Assembly: GCA_964291335.2 (NCBI GenBank)
Contig: OZ219748.1
Location: forward strand, 248,001 to 312,000
Length of the DNA: 64,000 bases
Direction of reading: 5' to 3'
DNA from: G964291335 sp964291335
GTDB lineage: Bacteria > Chloroflexota > Dehalococcoidia > Lucifugimonadales > UBA3495
Below the pieces are notes generated by a model. It was not told where the DNA came from and searched no databases. It saw nothing but the letters and a program-made list of their open reading frames with translations. This document shows, one piece after another, positions 33,885 to 42,532 of this stretch (positions within the stretch are counted from its first letter, which is position 1; each line of letters opens with the position of its first letter). Both the position numbers and the translations under genes were made by a program.

Positions 33885-34460
33885 TTACCGGCGCAGAAGA
33901 CTCTCCACGTATTTAGCCAGAATGTCCACTTCCAGGTTGACTCGGCGTCCCGCCGATTTCTCTTGCAGATTGGTGTTTACGAATGTATATGGTATCACAG
34001 AGACGGTGAAAGATGCAGCCCCTTTGTCCACCACCGTAAGACTGATGCCATCTACCGCAACGAACCCCTTCGCCACGATATAGGGCATCAGCCCTTTGGG
34101 AACCCGAATGCGGAAAATAGAGCAGTCGCCTTCAGGCCGAATAGACATGACCCGGCCGGTTGCATCCACGTGTCCCTGGACAATGTGGCCGCCCAGCCGG
34201 TCGCTTACGGCCAGGGGCCGTTCCAGGTTCACCAGACTGCCGGCAGCCAATTCCCCCAGAGCGGTACGGCGCAAGGTCTCCGGGGCCAGCTCCACGCGAA
34301 ACCGGTTTCCACTGAACTCAACCACAGTCAGGCAGGTTCCGTTCACCGCCATGCTGTCGCCCAGGCGCATCTGCTCCATCACTGTTTCGGCCGCAATGGT
34401 CAGGCCGCGGCCGGTTCTGGCCGCTATCGAGCCGACTTCTTCAACGAGCCCGGTAAACAT
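33885..34460 (-). CDS. ribE: Riboflavin synthase alpha chain
   Basis: A 191-residue enzyme that dismutates two lumazines to riboflavin. It opens with the hallmark MFTGLVEEVGS and has two lumazine-binding repeats: the first with LGDSMAVNGTCLTV and ELAPETLRRTALG, the second with HIVQGHVDATGRV and VAVDGISLTVVD. The start is set by this N-terminus; the frame is open further upstream, inside ribD. It lies 7 bases after the ribD stop. Confidence 0.95.
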   Translation of the reverse strand: MFTGLVEEVGSIAARTGRGLTIAAETVMEQMRLGDSMAVNGTCLTVVEFSGNRFRVELAPETLRRTALGELAAGSLVNLERPLAVSDRLGGHIVQGHVDATGRVMSIRPEGDCSIFRIRVPKGLMPYIVAKGFVAVDGISLTVVDKGAASFTVSVIPYTFVNTNLQEKSAGRRVNLEVDILAKYVESLLRR

Positions 34461-34467
34461 AAAGCGC

Positions 34468-35571
34468 TTATTCCCGCTTCCTCGGATACCCGGTAACCAG
34501 CCAGTCCTGGCCGATGGGCCGCATTTGAGCATCGGCCACCTGCCAGGCTTGAGCCATTAACGCCGAACCCTGGCCTTTAACGGGCGAGACGGCGTTGCTG
34601 CCCCCGATTATGACCGGGGCGATAAAAGCATACACCTGATCGACTAACCCGGCATCAAACAGAGTTCCCAGGGTAACTCCGCCGCCTTCCACCAGAAGAC
34701 TGACTATGCCGCGCCGCCCCAATTCGGTCAGCATTTGCTCCATTGGCACTAGACCGTCAGCGTCTGCCGGGGCGGCCCAAATCCGGGCGCCCGCCTTTTT
34801 GAGGGCCTCGGCCCGGTCTTTCGAGGCTTCCAGTGTGGCAGCTATAAGAGTGGTTCCGGGTTCTTGCAGCATTCGCGCTTCAGGTGGGGTACGATACTGC
34901 CCATCTAACACTACTCTCAGGGGCTGAATGGCCCGAGGCGAGCCGTCCGGGCTGCGGGCAGTGAGTTGGGGGTCGTCAGCCAGCACAGTATTGATGCCTA
35001 CCATTATGGCGTCGCACTCCCGGCGCAGTTGCTGCACCTCCGCCCTGGCCAGGGAACCGGTAACCCACCTGGAATCACCGGTGCCGGTCGCAATCTTTCC
35101 ATCCAGACTCATGGCAAACTTGGCAATTACATAAGGCAGTCCGCTGACAGTATATTTGGTGAAGGCGCGATACAGGTCAGCGATTTCGTCCGCTGTTTCC
35201 AGGGAAGTATCGATGCCCGCCTCAGCCAGGGCGGTCATTCCCTGACCGGAAACCAGCGGGTTAGGGTCAATAGCGCCGGCTACCACGCGTCCGATGCCGG
35301 CGGCGATCACCGCTTCGGTGCAAGGGGGGGTCCGGCCATGGTGGCAGCAGGGTTCCAGGGTTGTGTAGAGGGTGGCGCCGGCAGCTGAAGAACCGGCTTG
35401 TTCCAGGGCGCCGATTTCGGCGTGGCGCTGACCCGGTGGGAGGGTATAACCGACCCCCACGACAGTTCCATTGCGCACGACTACTGCTCCGACCGGCGGG
35501 TTAGGGCTGGTGCTGCCCCGGGCCTGTCGGGCCAGGGTTAATGCCTGCTGCATAGGAGCTGATAAGGCCAT
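34468..35571 (-). CDS. ribD: Bifunctional diaminohydroxyphosphoribosylaminopyrimidine deaminase / reductase
   Basis: A 367-residue enzyme for the second and third steps of the pyrimidine branch of riboflavin synthesis. The deaminase domain has SPNPPVGAVVV, the zinc site HAEIGAL and PCCHHGRTPPCTEAVI; the reductase domain has YVIAKFAMSLDGKIATGTGDSRWVTG, DAIMVGINTVLADDPQLTAR and a late VEGGGVTLG. The start ATG is the one just before the family N-terminus; no strong Shine-Dalgarno is seen. No FMN riboswitch is present in the 75-base gap to dcd, and no ribH follows, so lumazine synthase must be elsewhere. Confidence 0.94.
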   Translation of the reverse strand: MALSAPMQQALTLARQARGSTSPNPPVGAVVVRNGTVVGVGYTLPPGQRHAEIGALEQAGSSAAGATLYTTLEPCCHHGRTPPCTEAVIAAGIGRVVAGAIDPNPLVSGQGMTALAEAGIDTSLETADEIADLYRAFTKYTVSGLPYVIAKFAMSLDGKIATGTGDSRWVTGSLARAEVQQLRRECDAIMVGINTVLADDPQLTARSPDGSPRAIQPLRVVLDGQYRTPPEARMLQEPGTTLIAATLEASKDRAEALKKAGARIWAAPADADGLVPMEQMLTELGRRGIVSLLVEGGGVTLGTLFDAGLVDQVYAFIAPVIIGGSNAVSPVKGQGSALMAQAWQVADAQMRPIGQDWLVTGYPRKRE

Positions 35572-35646
35572 AGGTTTGCGCCGGGGCTTTTGCTGTCTGG
35601 CTCCTGCCGGAGCTGCCGGCAACCGGGCTGCTGCTCCTTGTATTGC

Positions 35647-36213
35647 CTATTGCCTGAAATCCCGATGGATGCGGCTGGCGGTTGGCTCCGTCTGTCCCTG
35701 GTATTTGCTGCCCAGAGTATCGGAGCCGTAGAGGCGCTCTGCCGGGGTGGTTAGCCGCAAAAAGGAAATCTGACCAATCTTCATGCCATGATACAGGGTT
35801 ATCGGCAAGCGGGCCAAGTTGCTCAGTTCCAGCGTAAGGTTTCCTTTCCAGCCGGGGTCAACGAAGCCGGCCGTGGAGTGAATGACCAGACCGATGCGGC
35901 CCAGGGAGCTTTTGCCCTCCAGCCGGGCCACCAAATCGTCGGGCAGTTCAATGTGTTCTACGGTGCTGCCCAGAACAAAATCGCCGGGGTGCAGGACAAA
36001 GGGCTCCTCACTATCGATTTCGAACAGATGGCTCAGGTTTTCCAGGCTGCTTTTAACGTCTATGAAAGGCTGCTGATGATTGCCAAAGACCAGAATCTTG
36101 CGGTCCAGGTGCAAGTCCACGCTGGCCGGCTGGATGTCTTCCGGGTCGATGGGGGCGATAATTATCCTTCCGGCCGCCAACTCCTGCTTTATTGTGCGGT
36201 CGCTGAGGACCAT
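35647..36213 (-). CDS. dcd: dCTP deaminase
   Basis: A 188-residue trimeric nucleotide hydrolase that deaminates dCTP to dUTP, or to dUMP if bifunctional. Family signatures are MVLSDRTIKQELAAG, IQPASVDLHLD, EGKSSLGRIGLVIHSTAGFVDPGWKG (active-site block) and KIGQISFLRLTTPAERLYG. The ATG at 36213 is preceded by GGAG and gives the usual length; the frame extends 26 codons upstream. It is the first of a same-strand series with ribD, ribE and ribBA. Confidence 0.95.
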   Translation of the reverse strand: MVLSDRTIKQELAAGRIIIAPIDPEDIQPASVDLHLDRKILVFGNHQQPFIDVKSSLENLSHLFEIDSEEPFVLHPGDFVLGSTVEHIELPDDLVARLEGKSSLGRIGLVIHSTAGFVDPGWKGNLTLELSNLARLPITLYHGMKIGQISFLRLTTPAERLYGSDTLGSKYQGQTEPTASRIHRDFRQ

Positions 36214-36298
36214 TCCTGCTCCATTAGCTATTCTTAGTTCAGGGTCTGGCCAATTATCAGTAATTCTATATCCGAAGCAGCTGCCTGGCAACCGGGGA

Positions 36299-36328
36299 GA
36301 CGGGGCGAGGGTGAAGCCCCACCCCGTC
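36299..36328. repeat. Inverted repeat downstream of the SIMPL gene
   Basis: GACGGGG pairs with CCCCGTC around a 16-base loop that holds a smaller GGG/CCC stem. It lies 50 bases past the SIMPL stop but has no T-run; terminator role is tentative. Confidence 0.35.
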
Positions 36329-36377
36329 CGAGTCGGTTATTTGACCGGGGCAACGCCCGGCTGCCGCATGGGTCGCA

Positions 36378-37421
36378 TTACCGCATGGCGAAGACGCCGG
36401 CGACATTTATTTCTACGCTGACCTCTCCCCGGGAAATCGGCGTAAAGGAACCGTCGTCAGCCGCCATAGCCGTTTCGAGGCCGGGAGCAACCCGCCTGGG
36501 AGCGGCATAGCTGGTTTCGGTAAGGAAGACCAGGGCGCCCAGGTCCACGTCGCCCAGGGCGGCCAGCTGTTCGGCCCGGTCTTTCAGGTCTGCCATGGCG
36601 GCGGCCCTGGCCTGCTTCTGCAATTCCGTAGTGTCTTCTACCGCGAAGGAAATATCGCTGAATTGAATGAGATCGCCGCCGGCCGCCACGGCCTGGTCGA
36701 TAACTGACCCAACCGAATCTAGGTTTCGCACCTGTACCACCAGGCTGTTGGCAACTTCGTAACCGGTTACGACGCTCTGCCATTCCTGGTAGCAACCATC
36801 AGACAAGGTCATCGAATCTTCAGACCCCGGCATCGTTTCCGTTCCCTCGCCGGTCTCTTGCGGGCAGATGGTAACTTCCCGGCTGCTGTGGCGTTGAGCG
36901 ATGTTGAAATGGCTGGTTTGCACATCCCGGTCTTCAATGCCCGCTTCCTTCAGGGCCGTCAGAACCGCAGCCATAGCTTCAGCAGCCTCAGTCCGAGCTT
37001 CGCCGACCGTACCGGCAAAGGAGGTTACTCCCAGGTTCAACGTAGCTATGTCCGGCATGCCGGTGGCAATTCCCCTGCCGGAGACGTGCAGGCCGGTTTG
37101 CCCGGCGCCGGTTGCCTGGGCGGTGGTAGTGGTAGTAGTTGCCAGTGGCCCGACGATGCCAACCATTTCAGGGGCAGCAGAGTCGGAACTGTTCTCGCTT
37201 ACCGTTATTGCCGCTTCAGACGAAAACGAAATCGGGGCAAAACCCGCAGCTGCGTCCGGCAGCGTCCCTGAATCGGCTGCCTTTACGCTTCCGTCCGCTG
37301 CTGTCTGAACCGAAGCCGTGGCCGCCAGCGGCTGCTGATACCCGCAGGCCAGCAACGACAGGCTAAGAATACTGATGCTTGCCACAGTCAGCAGTCCGCG
37401 CTTCCAGAATCTGATACTCAT
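36378..37421 (-). CDS. SIMPL domain lipoprotein (DUF541)
   Basis: A 347-residue exported lipoprotein: signal with lipobox SLLAC (Cys26), an acidic/Ser-rich linker, then the SIMPL/DUF541 domain (residues about 105-340), starting LHVSGRGIATGMPDIATLNLGV and including YEVANSLVVQVRNLDSVGSVIDQAVAAGGD and ARAAAMADLKDRAEQLAALGDVDLG. Related proteins (YggE, BP26) are linked to oxidative-stress defence and form ring oligomers; the mechanism is unsettled. GGAGGG precedes the start. It lies 76 bases downstream of an ECF sigma/anti-sigma pair, suggesting it belongs to that stress response. Confidence 0.9.
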   Translation of the reverse strand: MSIRFWKRGLLTVASISILSLSLLACGYQQPLAATASVQTAADGSVKAADSGTLPDAAAGFAPISFSSEAAITVSENSSDSAAPEMVGIVGPLATTTTTTAQATGAGQTGLHVSGRGIATGMPDIATLNLGVTSFAGTVGEARTEAAEAMAAVLTALKEAGIEDRDVQTSHFNIAQRHSSREVTICPQETGEGTETMPGSEDSMTLSDGCYQEWQSVVTGYEVANSLVVQVRNLDSVGSVIDQAVAAGGDLIQFSDISFAVEDTTELQKQARAAAMADLKDRAEQLAALGDVDLGALVFLTETSYAAPRRVAPGLETAMAADDGSFTPISRGEVSVEINVAGVFAMR

Positions 37422-37497
37422 TGAAATACCCTCCTCATCATAAATAAACCGCTATACCAATCAGACGTAACGGTTTCCCAAATAGTTCCCGCGGGGT

Positions 37498-38502
37498 TCA
37501 GCGGCGCCTCTTCAGCCGGATGGCCAACAAAACGATGCCGGACAGCAAGGCGGCGAAGGCGATAACCAGCCCGACCCAAAGCCATCCCCTGGCGTTTTCG
37601 GTTGGCAACCGGGTGTCAGGAACGTCAGGGGTCAACTGGGCGTCCTGCGCCGTTTTGCCGGAAGGTTCCACCCCGGCGTCTGATTGGCCCGGCAGGTCGG
37701 GAGCGTCATCTACCGGCGTTGCCATCAGGGTAACAGCAGAGCCGGGGGCAGCCTCTTGAGCTTTTGGGGCAATTTCGGAATATTCTGAAGCTGCCGTCTC
37801 CTCAACCGCTGGCCAGCGGGTCAATTCTACCGCCGTTGAGGCCTGATCAGCCGTCTGCTGCGCTTCCCTGGCCGATATTGACCTGGCCGCCTGCTCCGGT
37901 TCAACAGGGGATTCGTCAGCAGCGGCTTGACCGGCCCCGGCCAGGGGCGAGGCCGTTTCCGGCGCGGCGTTGTCGCCCTCCGCATACTCGGTCAATGCCG
38001 GCGGCGCGGTGGTGAATGCCGGGAGTTCCGGCGCTGCCTCCGGTTGGGCGCCCCGGTAGAAGGCCGTGTCTGCTTGCTCCGCTTCCTTCGCTTCTTCCTG
38101 GATGGCTGCCATTGAAGTTTCCGGGCTGCTGTTCTGCCAGTCGAGGAAGGTCAACCGGCTGCCAACCAGCACGCCGATTACAATGGCCAGGCCAGCCAGG
38201 GAGGCGGCGCCGGCATAAGCCCAGGCCGGCGCCCGGGTCGGCCAGCGCCGACGCGGTTGGCGTTCAACCGCCGGGTTGAATGTGGGGGCGGTCGTCAGGG
38301 TAAAGTTCCTGGGAGGGGCAAGCTGAGGCAGTTCCTGCAACAGGGATTTTGCAGTTCTCAGGCTGTCCAGTTCTTCCTGACAATGCCGGCAAGCGGCGAC
38401 TGTCCGCAGCGCGTCGGCCTCTTGACGCCCGGAAAGACGGCCGTCCAGCAATTCGGTCAGCTTCTGCGAAGACAAATGGCGATGCAGTCCAAACTTCCTC
38501 AT
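37498..38502 (-). CDS. Anti-sigma factor, zinc-finger type
   Basis: A 334-residue membrane protein. The N-terminal 60 residues resemble the zf-HC2 anti-sigma domain (HLSSQKLTELLDGRLS, then ACRHCQEEL), followed by a helix at about 90-115, a long Ala/Glu/Pro-rich region and a second helix near the end (GWLWVGLVIAFAALLSGIV) with a basic tail. The usual His four residues before the first Cys of HxxxCxxC is Thr here, so zinc may be bound differently. It begins three bases after the sigma factor stop, the standard arrangement for a cognate pair. Confidence 0.82.
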   Translation of the reverse strand: MRKFGLHRHLSSQKLTELLDGRLSGRQEADALRTVAACRHCQEELDSLRTAKSLLQELPQLAPPRNFTLTTAPTFNPAVERQPRRRWPTRAPAWAYAGAASLAGLAIVIGVLVGSRLTFLDWQNSSPETSMAAIQEEAKEAEQADTAFYRGAQPEAAPELPAFTTAPPALTEYAEGDNAAPETASPLAGAGQAAADESPVEPEQAARSISAREAQQTADQASTAVELTRWPAVEETAASEYSEIAPKAQEAAPGSAVTLMATPVDDAPDLPGQSDAGVEPSGKTAQDAQLTPDVPDTRLPTENARGWLWVGLVIAFAALLSGIVLLAIRLKRRR

Positions 38503-38505
38503 CGG

Positions 38506-39213
38506 CTAACCTTTCTGACGAAACCGGGAAGGCAGTAGTTCCCCGGCGGCGCGCAGGCAGTCGCGCAGTTGGCGGCGCCCCCGGCTGATGCGGGATTTCA
38601 CGGTTCCCGGAGAACATTGAAGAATGAAAGCCGCTTCCGCGTAGTTGAACCCTTGCACGTCCACCAGCAGGATGGCCCACCGCCGCTCCTCTGGCAGCCC
38701 GGACAGGCAAGTTTCAATGGCCCGGCGCAGTTCCCTCCGCTCGGCGTACTCCTCCGGGCCCTCGTCCCGGGAAGGCCGGTCGGTAGCGGGAAAAGTCCCG
38801 TCATTCTCATTCGAGGCGGACGATGTCGGGTCCAGCGGCAGAGCGGGACGGGACCGGCGGGATCGCAGCATATCGCGACAGGTGTTGGCGACGATGCGCA
38901 TCAGCCATGCCGGCAAATTGTCGCCGCGGAACTGGTGAAAAGAACGGTATCCTGCAACCAGGCTCTCCTGAACGGCGTCTTCGCCCAGAAACCGGTCATT
39001 CAGGATACGACAGGCCAGGTTATACGCCGGCCCCTGAAAGGTCTCGATGATGCAGTTATAACAATAAGAGTTGCCGGCCCGGTCCGCTACTGACAAAGTA
39101 GCGTGCGCGCCACACTCTCTGGAAGGGTGGTCGAGGCGATACCTGAGCCGGGAGGCCGGTTCTGATGGGCCAGGCTGTCGCCCGGAAGGGTCAGGGAAGG
39201 CAACTGGGGACAT
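38506..39213 (-). CDS. ECF-family RNA polymerase sigma factor
   Basis: A 235-residue sigma-70 of the extracytoplasmic-function group. Region 2 is clear: IIETFQGPAYNLACRILNDR, EDAVQESLVAGYRSFHQFRGDN, LPAWLMRIVANTCRDMLRSRR; region 4 ends the protein: CLSGLPEERRWAILLVDVQGFNYAEAAFILQCSPGTVKSRISRGRRQLRDCL. About 50 extra residues precede region 2 and a Ser/Pro-rich spacer of 45 joins the regions. AAGG lies 6 bases before the ATG. The anti-sigma and SIMPL genes follow on the same strand and likely form one operon. Confidence 0.92.
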   Translation of the reverse strand: MSPVAFPDPSGRQPGPSEPASRLRYRLDHPSRECGAHATLSVADRAGNSYCYNCIIETFQGPAYNLACRILNDRFLGEDAVQESLVAGYRSFHQFRGDNLPAWLMRIVANTCRDMLRSRRSRPALPLDPTSSASNENDGTFPATDRPSRDEGPEEYAERRELRRAIETCLSGLPEERRWAILLVDVQGFNYAEAAFILQCSPGTVKSRISRGRRQLRDCLRAAGELLPSRFRQKG

Positions 39214-39253
39214 ACGTGGCCTTCTTACAAGAGTGGCGGAACCCCCTGGTCAA

Positions 39254-40483
39254 CTAACCTTGAAAGGATACCCTGCCGTCCAGTAACCCCCGGGCCATGA
39301 CGAACTTGTGAATCTCCGAGGTTCCCCCGCCAATGCGGGCGTGGCGAAGCAGATGATACCAATGGGGGATCGGCATTTCCAGGGTTTCGCCCATTCCGCC
39401 AAATATCTGCATAATCTTGTCGATGCTGCGCCACCCCCATTCGCCGGCGCAGTACTTGATCATTGACGCTTCTACCCGCACGTCTTCGCCCTGGTCGGCC
39501 CGGGCGGCGGTTTCCCGGGTTACCGAACGCAAGCTCATAATATCGATATAAACGTCAGTCAACATCCATTGAATAGCCTGCCGGTCGCTGATTGGTCTCC
39601 CGTAGGTTACCCGCTGTTTGGCCCAATCCACCGCCATTTCCAGGGCGCGGGTCAGGATACCCAGGGCCATGGAACCTCGCAGCAGGCGGTCATGGTGGAC
39701 CAGCCATTTCTGGCCCAGGGTAAAGCCCAACCCCACCTCGCCCAGCACCCGGGTCCGGGGCACTCGAACCTGATCCAGGTGAACCATATATTGCTGGGCG
39801 CGGGTAGGCACAATCCAGACCCGGATTGGGTCGAAGCTGAGGCCGGGCGAGGGGTTGTCCACGATGAACATGGTAATGCCGCCCCGCTGCCGCTTATCCG
39901 GGTCGGTTACTGCCTGCACCAGCAGGAAGTCGGCCGTGGCCGCGCCGGAAATGAACATCTTGGTGCCGGTCAGAACCCAGTCATCGCCATCCTTTACCGC
40001 TCTGGTCTGCATCATTCCGCCGGGGTCGGAACCGGCCTGGGGTTCAGTCTGACCGAAGGCATAGTTGAGGTCGCCCCGGATGGCCGGGTAAAGGTACTTC
40101 TGCTCCTGCTCCGGGGTGCACGAACCAATCATCATCATCGGCACCGGGGAGGTGGGCAACTGGACGATGCTGCGATGTAGCTCCTCATCCAGAACCACAT
40201 GGCCCAGAGACCCCATGCCGCCTCCGCCGTACTCTTCAGGCACAAAGGAAGTGAAAATACCGGTATCCCTGGAAATGGTGTTCAGCCGGGCCCACTTTTC
40301 CGGCGACAAGGCGCCCACCACCCCCATAACCGTCTCAGCGATACCCCTGGGGCCGCCGTCAGCGACGCCCTCCAGGGGCGGGTTAGCCAGGTATTCACTT
40401 TCAAGGGGAACGCACTCCTCTCGCACTATCTGGCGAACCATGTTTTTCAGGCCGTCGATTTCCGGGGGCAATCCTGGCTGCAT
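39254..40483 (-). CDS. Acyl-CoA dehydrogenase
   Basis: A 409-residue flavoenzyme that oxidises acyl-CoA thioesters, passing electrons to electron-transfer flavoprotein. Typical segments are FVPEEYGGGGMGSLGHVV, LNYAFGQTEPQAGSDPGGMMQTRAV, WVLTGTKMFISGAATADFLLV, RVPRTRVLGEVGLGFTLGQKWLVHHDR and the late MQIFGGMGETLEMPIPHWYHLLRHARIGGGTSEIHKFVMARGLL. The catalytic base usual for medium-chain enzymes would lie in the final block near GGGTSEI; its identity cannot be settled by eye. GGAG is 7 bases before the ATG. No other beta-oxidation gene is adjacent. Confidence 0.92.
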   Translation of the reverse strand: MQPGLPPEIDGLKNMVRQIVREECVPLESEYLANPPLEGVADGGPRGIAETVMGVVGALSPEKWARLNTISRDTGIFTSFVPEEYGGGGMGSLGHVVLDEELHRSIVQLPTSPVPMMMIGSCTPEQEQKYLYPAIRGDLNYAFGQTEPQAGSDPGGMMQTRAVKDGDDWVLTGTKMFISGAATADFLLVQAVTDPDKRQRGGITMFIVDNPSPGLSFDPIRVWIVPTRAQQYMVHLDQVRVPRTRVLGEVGLGFTLGQKWLVHHDRLLRGSMALGILTRALEMAVDWAKQRVTYGRPISDRQAIQWMLTDVYIDIMSLRSVTRETAARADQGEDVRVEASMIKYCAGEWGWRSIDKIMQIFGGMGETLEMPIPHWYHLLRHARIGGGTSEIHKFVMARGLLDGRVSFQG

Positions 40484-40581
40484 TGGGTAACTCCGTCAGG
40501 CTGGAAATAGCGGGGGAAGGGTTATCTAAAAGGGGCGGCGCTGCCGGGGGAAGCGATGCCGATTGGTGGAGCAATGACCGC

Positions 40582-40791
40582 TTAATGAAAAGGGCAAACA
40601 TAGACAAAAGCGTTGTAAAGAGCGCTGCCTTCGCCGGACTCCGGCGGAGGGCCGGCCAGAGCGGTCAGGGGTTCACCGCCGGCGGGCTGCCGGGCTGCGT
40701 CCAACCCTTGCGCAATCTGAAAAACGCCGGCGAAAGCTACTGATACCATCAAACCCAGAAATACCAAGCCCCCGATTAGTTTGCCTTTCAT
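40582..40791 (-). CDS. Small membrane protein, 69 residues
   Basis: A 69-residue protein with one N-terminal hydrophobic helix (IGGLVFLGLMVSVAFAGVF), probably a signal or anchor, a Pro/Gly/Glu linker and an aromatic C-terminus AFVYVCPFH. GGAG is 8 bases before the ATG and the stop is TAA. It resembles no family I know. It lies between the acyl-CoA dehydrogenase gene and the divergent selA gene. Confidence 0.5.
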   Translation of the reverse strand: MKGKLIGGLVFLGLMVSVAFAGVFQIAQGLDAARQPAGGEPLTALAGPPPESGEGSALYNAFVYVCPFH

Positions 40792-41072
40792 TATCATCGC
40801 TCCGGCATACATCCCGTTTTGCCGGTCAGGATACTGATGCTGTCCATATTTTATACCTCTGGCCGGAAAAATGCCAGAATTGTTCCGGTTCACGCCGCAG
40901 CAACTCCCACCCTGCCGGTTGATGACCGGCGGGAGGGTTGTGACCGGGTTGCCCGCCTCTGACGCCGGTACAACGCAGCGCACTGCGCCGGCCTTGCCAG
41001 TGGCATATTCGGCCGGCTTTCGGCTACAATCTGTTTGCTCTACAGCAGTTTGTGGAATCGGGGCAAAGGCAG

Positions 41073-42464
41073 ATGCAACTCCGCAATATCCCAAGCGTGG
41101 AACGGGTAATGTCCTCCCCGGAATTAGCCCCCCTGGTGGCGGCGAACCGACGGGAATGGGTAGTAACCCTGGTACGGCAGCAGGTGGAACTGGCTCGTCA
41201 AAAAGTGCGCGCCGGCGATGCCGCTCCTTCCGTCAGGGAAGTTGCGGAAGCAGCTACCAGGCTGGCTGAGCAGTTGGTTCGTCCCGCGCCGCAGCCGGTT
41301 ATCAATGCTACTGGCGTAGTGATTCACACCAATCTTGGCCGCGCCCCGTTGAGCCCGGAAGCAATTCAGGCGGCGGCCCTTGCCGCCCGGAGCTATTCCA
41401 ACCTGGAGTTTGACCTGGAACGCGGGCGCCGCGGCACTCGTCAGGCCCATTTGCAGTCCCTGCTGCAGGACTTAACCGGAGCCGAGGCTGCGCTGGTAGT
41501 CAATAACAACGCTTCGGCAATACTGTTGGGTCTTTCCGCTTTAGCCTCCGGCAAGCAGGTAATTGTGTCGCGGGGAGAGGCGGTGGAAATCGGCGGTGGG
41601 TTCCGCATACCGGACGTACTGCTGCAAAGCGGGGCGGAGCTGGTGGACGTAGGCACAACCAACCGCACCTATCTGGCGGATTATGCCGCCGCTGTAACCG
41701 GCAGTACCGGAGCCTTTCTGAAGGCCCATGCCAGCAACTTTCGCGTGGCGGGCTTCACCGCCGAAGTCGCCGCCTCCGACTTGGCCCGTCTGGGGCAGGA
41801 AAGTGGAATACCGGTGTTGTATGATGTGGGCAGCGGTTGTCTGTTGGCTACGGAACGCTATGGTATGCTCCACGAGCCTACGCCGCAGGAAAGCGTGGCG
41901 GCCGGAGTTGGCCTCACCTTTTTTTCCGGAGACAAACTGCTGGGTGGGCCTCAGGCCGGCATTGTGGTGGGAAGCCGCGAGTTGGTTGCCCGCCTGGAGC
42001 GGCACCCCCTGGCCCGGGCGGTGCGAATTGACAAGCTGAGCCTGGCAGCGTTGATTGCTACCCTGGTACACTATCTCCGAGGCGAGGCGGAGCAGAAAGT
42101 TCCGGTATGGCGGATGATTTCCGCCCCGCTGCAACAGGTTGAAGACCGCGCTTGCGCCTGGGAAGCCGGCCTTAATTCCCTGGGCCGGATAACCGCTACC
42201 GTAGAGGCCAGCCGCTCCGCAATCGGCGGGGGTAGTTTGCCGGGAGAAACCTTGCCAACCCGGGTTCTGGCCGTGGCCGCCGGCCAGGGAGCAGGCGGAG
42301 TAGAGGGGATGCTGCGGCGTTTGCGGCAGGAAAATCCCCCGATTGTGGGCCGCATTGAAGGAGACCGGGCCTTGTTTGACCCCCGCACCGTTTTGCCTGA
42401 AGAGGACGAAGCTCTGCTCAGGGGACTGAAGGCCGCTTTGTCCCCGGCCAGAACCGTTGCTTAA
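41073..42464 (+). CDS. selA: L-seryl-tRNA(Sec) selenium transferase SelA
   Basis: A 463-residue PLP enzyme that converts Ser-tRNA(Sec) to Sec-tRNA(Sec) using selenophosphate. The family order is intact: LRNIPSVERVM at the N-terminus, VINATGVVIHTNLGRAPLS, VVNNNASAILLGLSALASG, SRGEAVEIGGGFRIPDVLLQSGAELVDVGTTNRT, LYDVGSGCLL, EPTPQESVAAGVGLTFFSGDKLLGGPQAGIVVG with the PLP lysine in SGDKLLGG. The ATG at 41073 is chosen, with AAAGG just upstream; a GTG seven codons earlier is possible. selB, selD and the tRNA(Sec) gene were not found in the window. Its presence supports reading the two in-frame TGA codons as selenocysteine. Confidence 0.95.
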   Translation: MQLRNIPSVERVMSSPELAPLVAANRREWVVTLVRQQVELARQKVRAGDAAPSVREVAEAATRLAEQLVRPAPQPVINATGVVIHTNLGRAPLSPEAIQAAALAARSYSNLEFDLERGRRGTRQAHLQSLLQDLTGAEAALVVNNNASAILLGLSALASGKQVIVSRGEAVEIGGGFRIPDVLLQSGAELVDVGTTNRTYLADYAAAVTGSTGAFLKAHASNFRVAGFTAEVAASDLARLGQESGIPVLYDVGSGCLLATERYGMLHEPTPQESVAAGVGLTFFSGDKLLGGPQAGIVVGSRELVARLERHPLARAVRIDKLSLAALIATLVHYLRGEAEQKVPVWRMISAPLQQVEDRACAWEAGLNSLGRITATVEASRSAIGGGSLPGETLPTRVLAVAAGQGAGGVEGMLRRLRQENPPIVGRIEGDRALFDPRTVLPEEDEALLRGLKAALSPARTVA

Positions 42465-42532
42465 GCTAACCCGGCGGCTTGGCCAGCCTTCCGGTTCCCT
42501 TGCCACGTTTTCAGATTGGAGCCGGTGAACCG

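Noticed and set aside
32740..34083. 447-codon open frame antisense to ribBA and ribE
   Set aside because: Shadow of well-supported genes on the other strand in GC-rich DNA.
35572..35646. FMN riboswitch ahead of ribD
   Set aside because: The gap to dcd is only 75 bases and none of the conserved RFN helices is visible.
40792..41072. tRNA(Sec) gene next to selA
   Set aside because: No tRNA-like T-arm motif or UCA anticodon stem could be found here or elsewhere in the window by eye.
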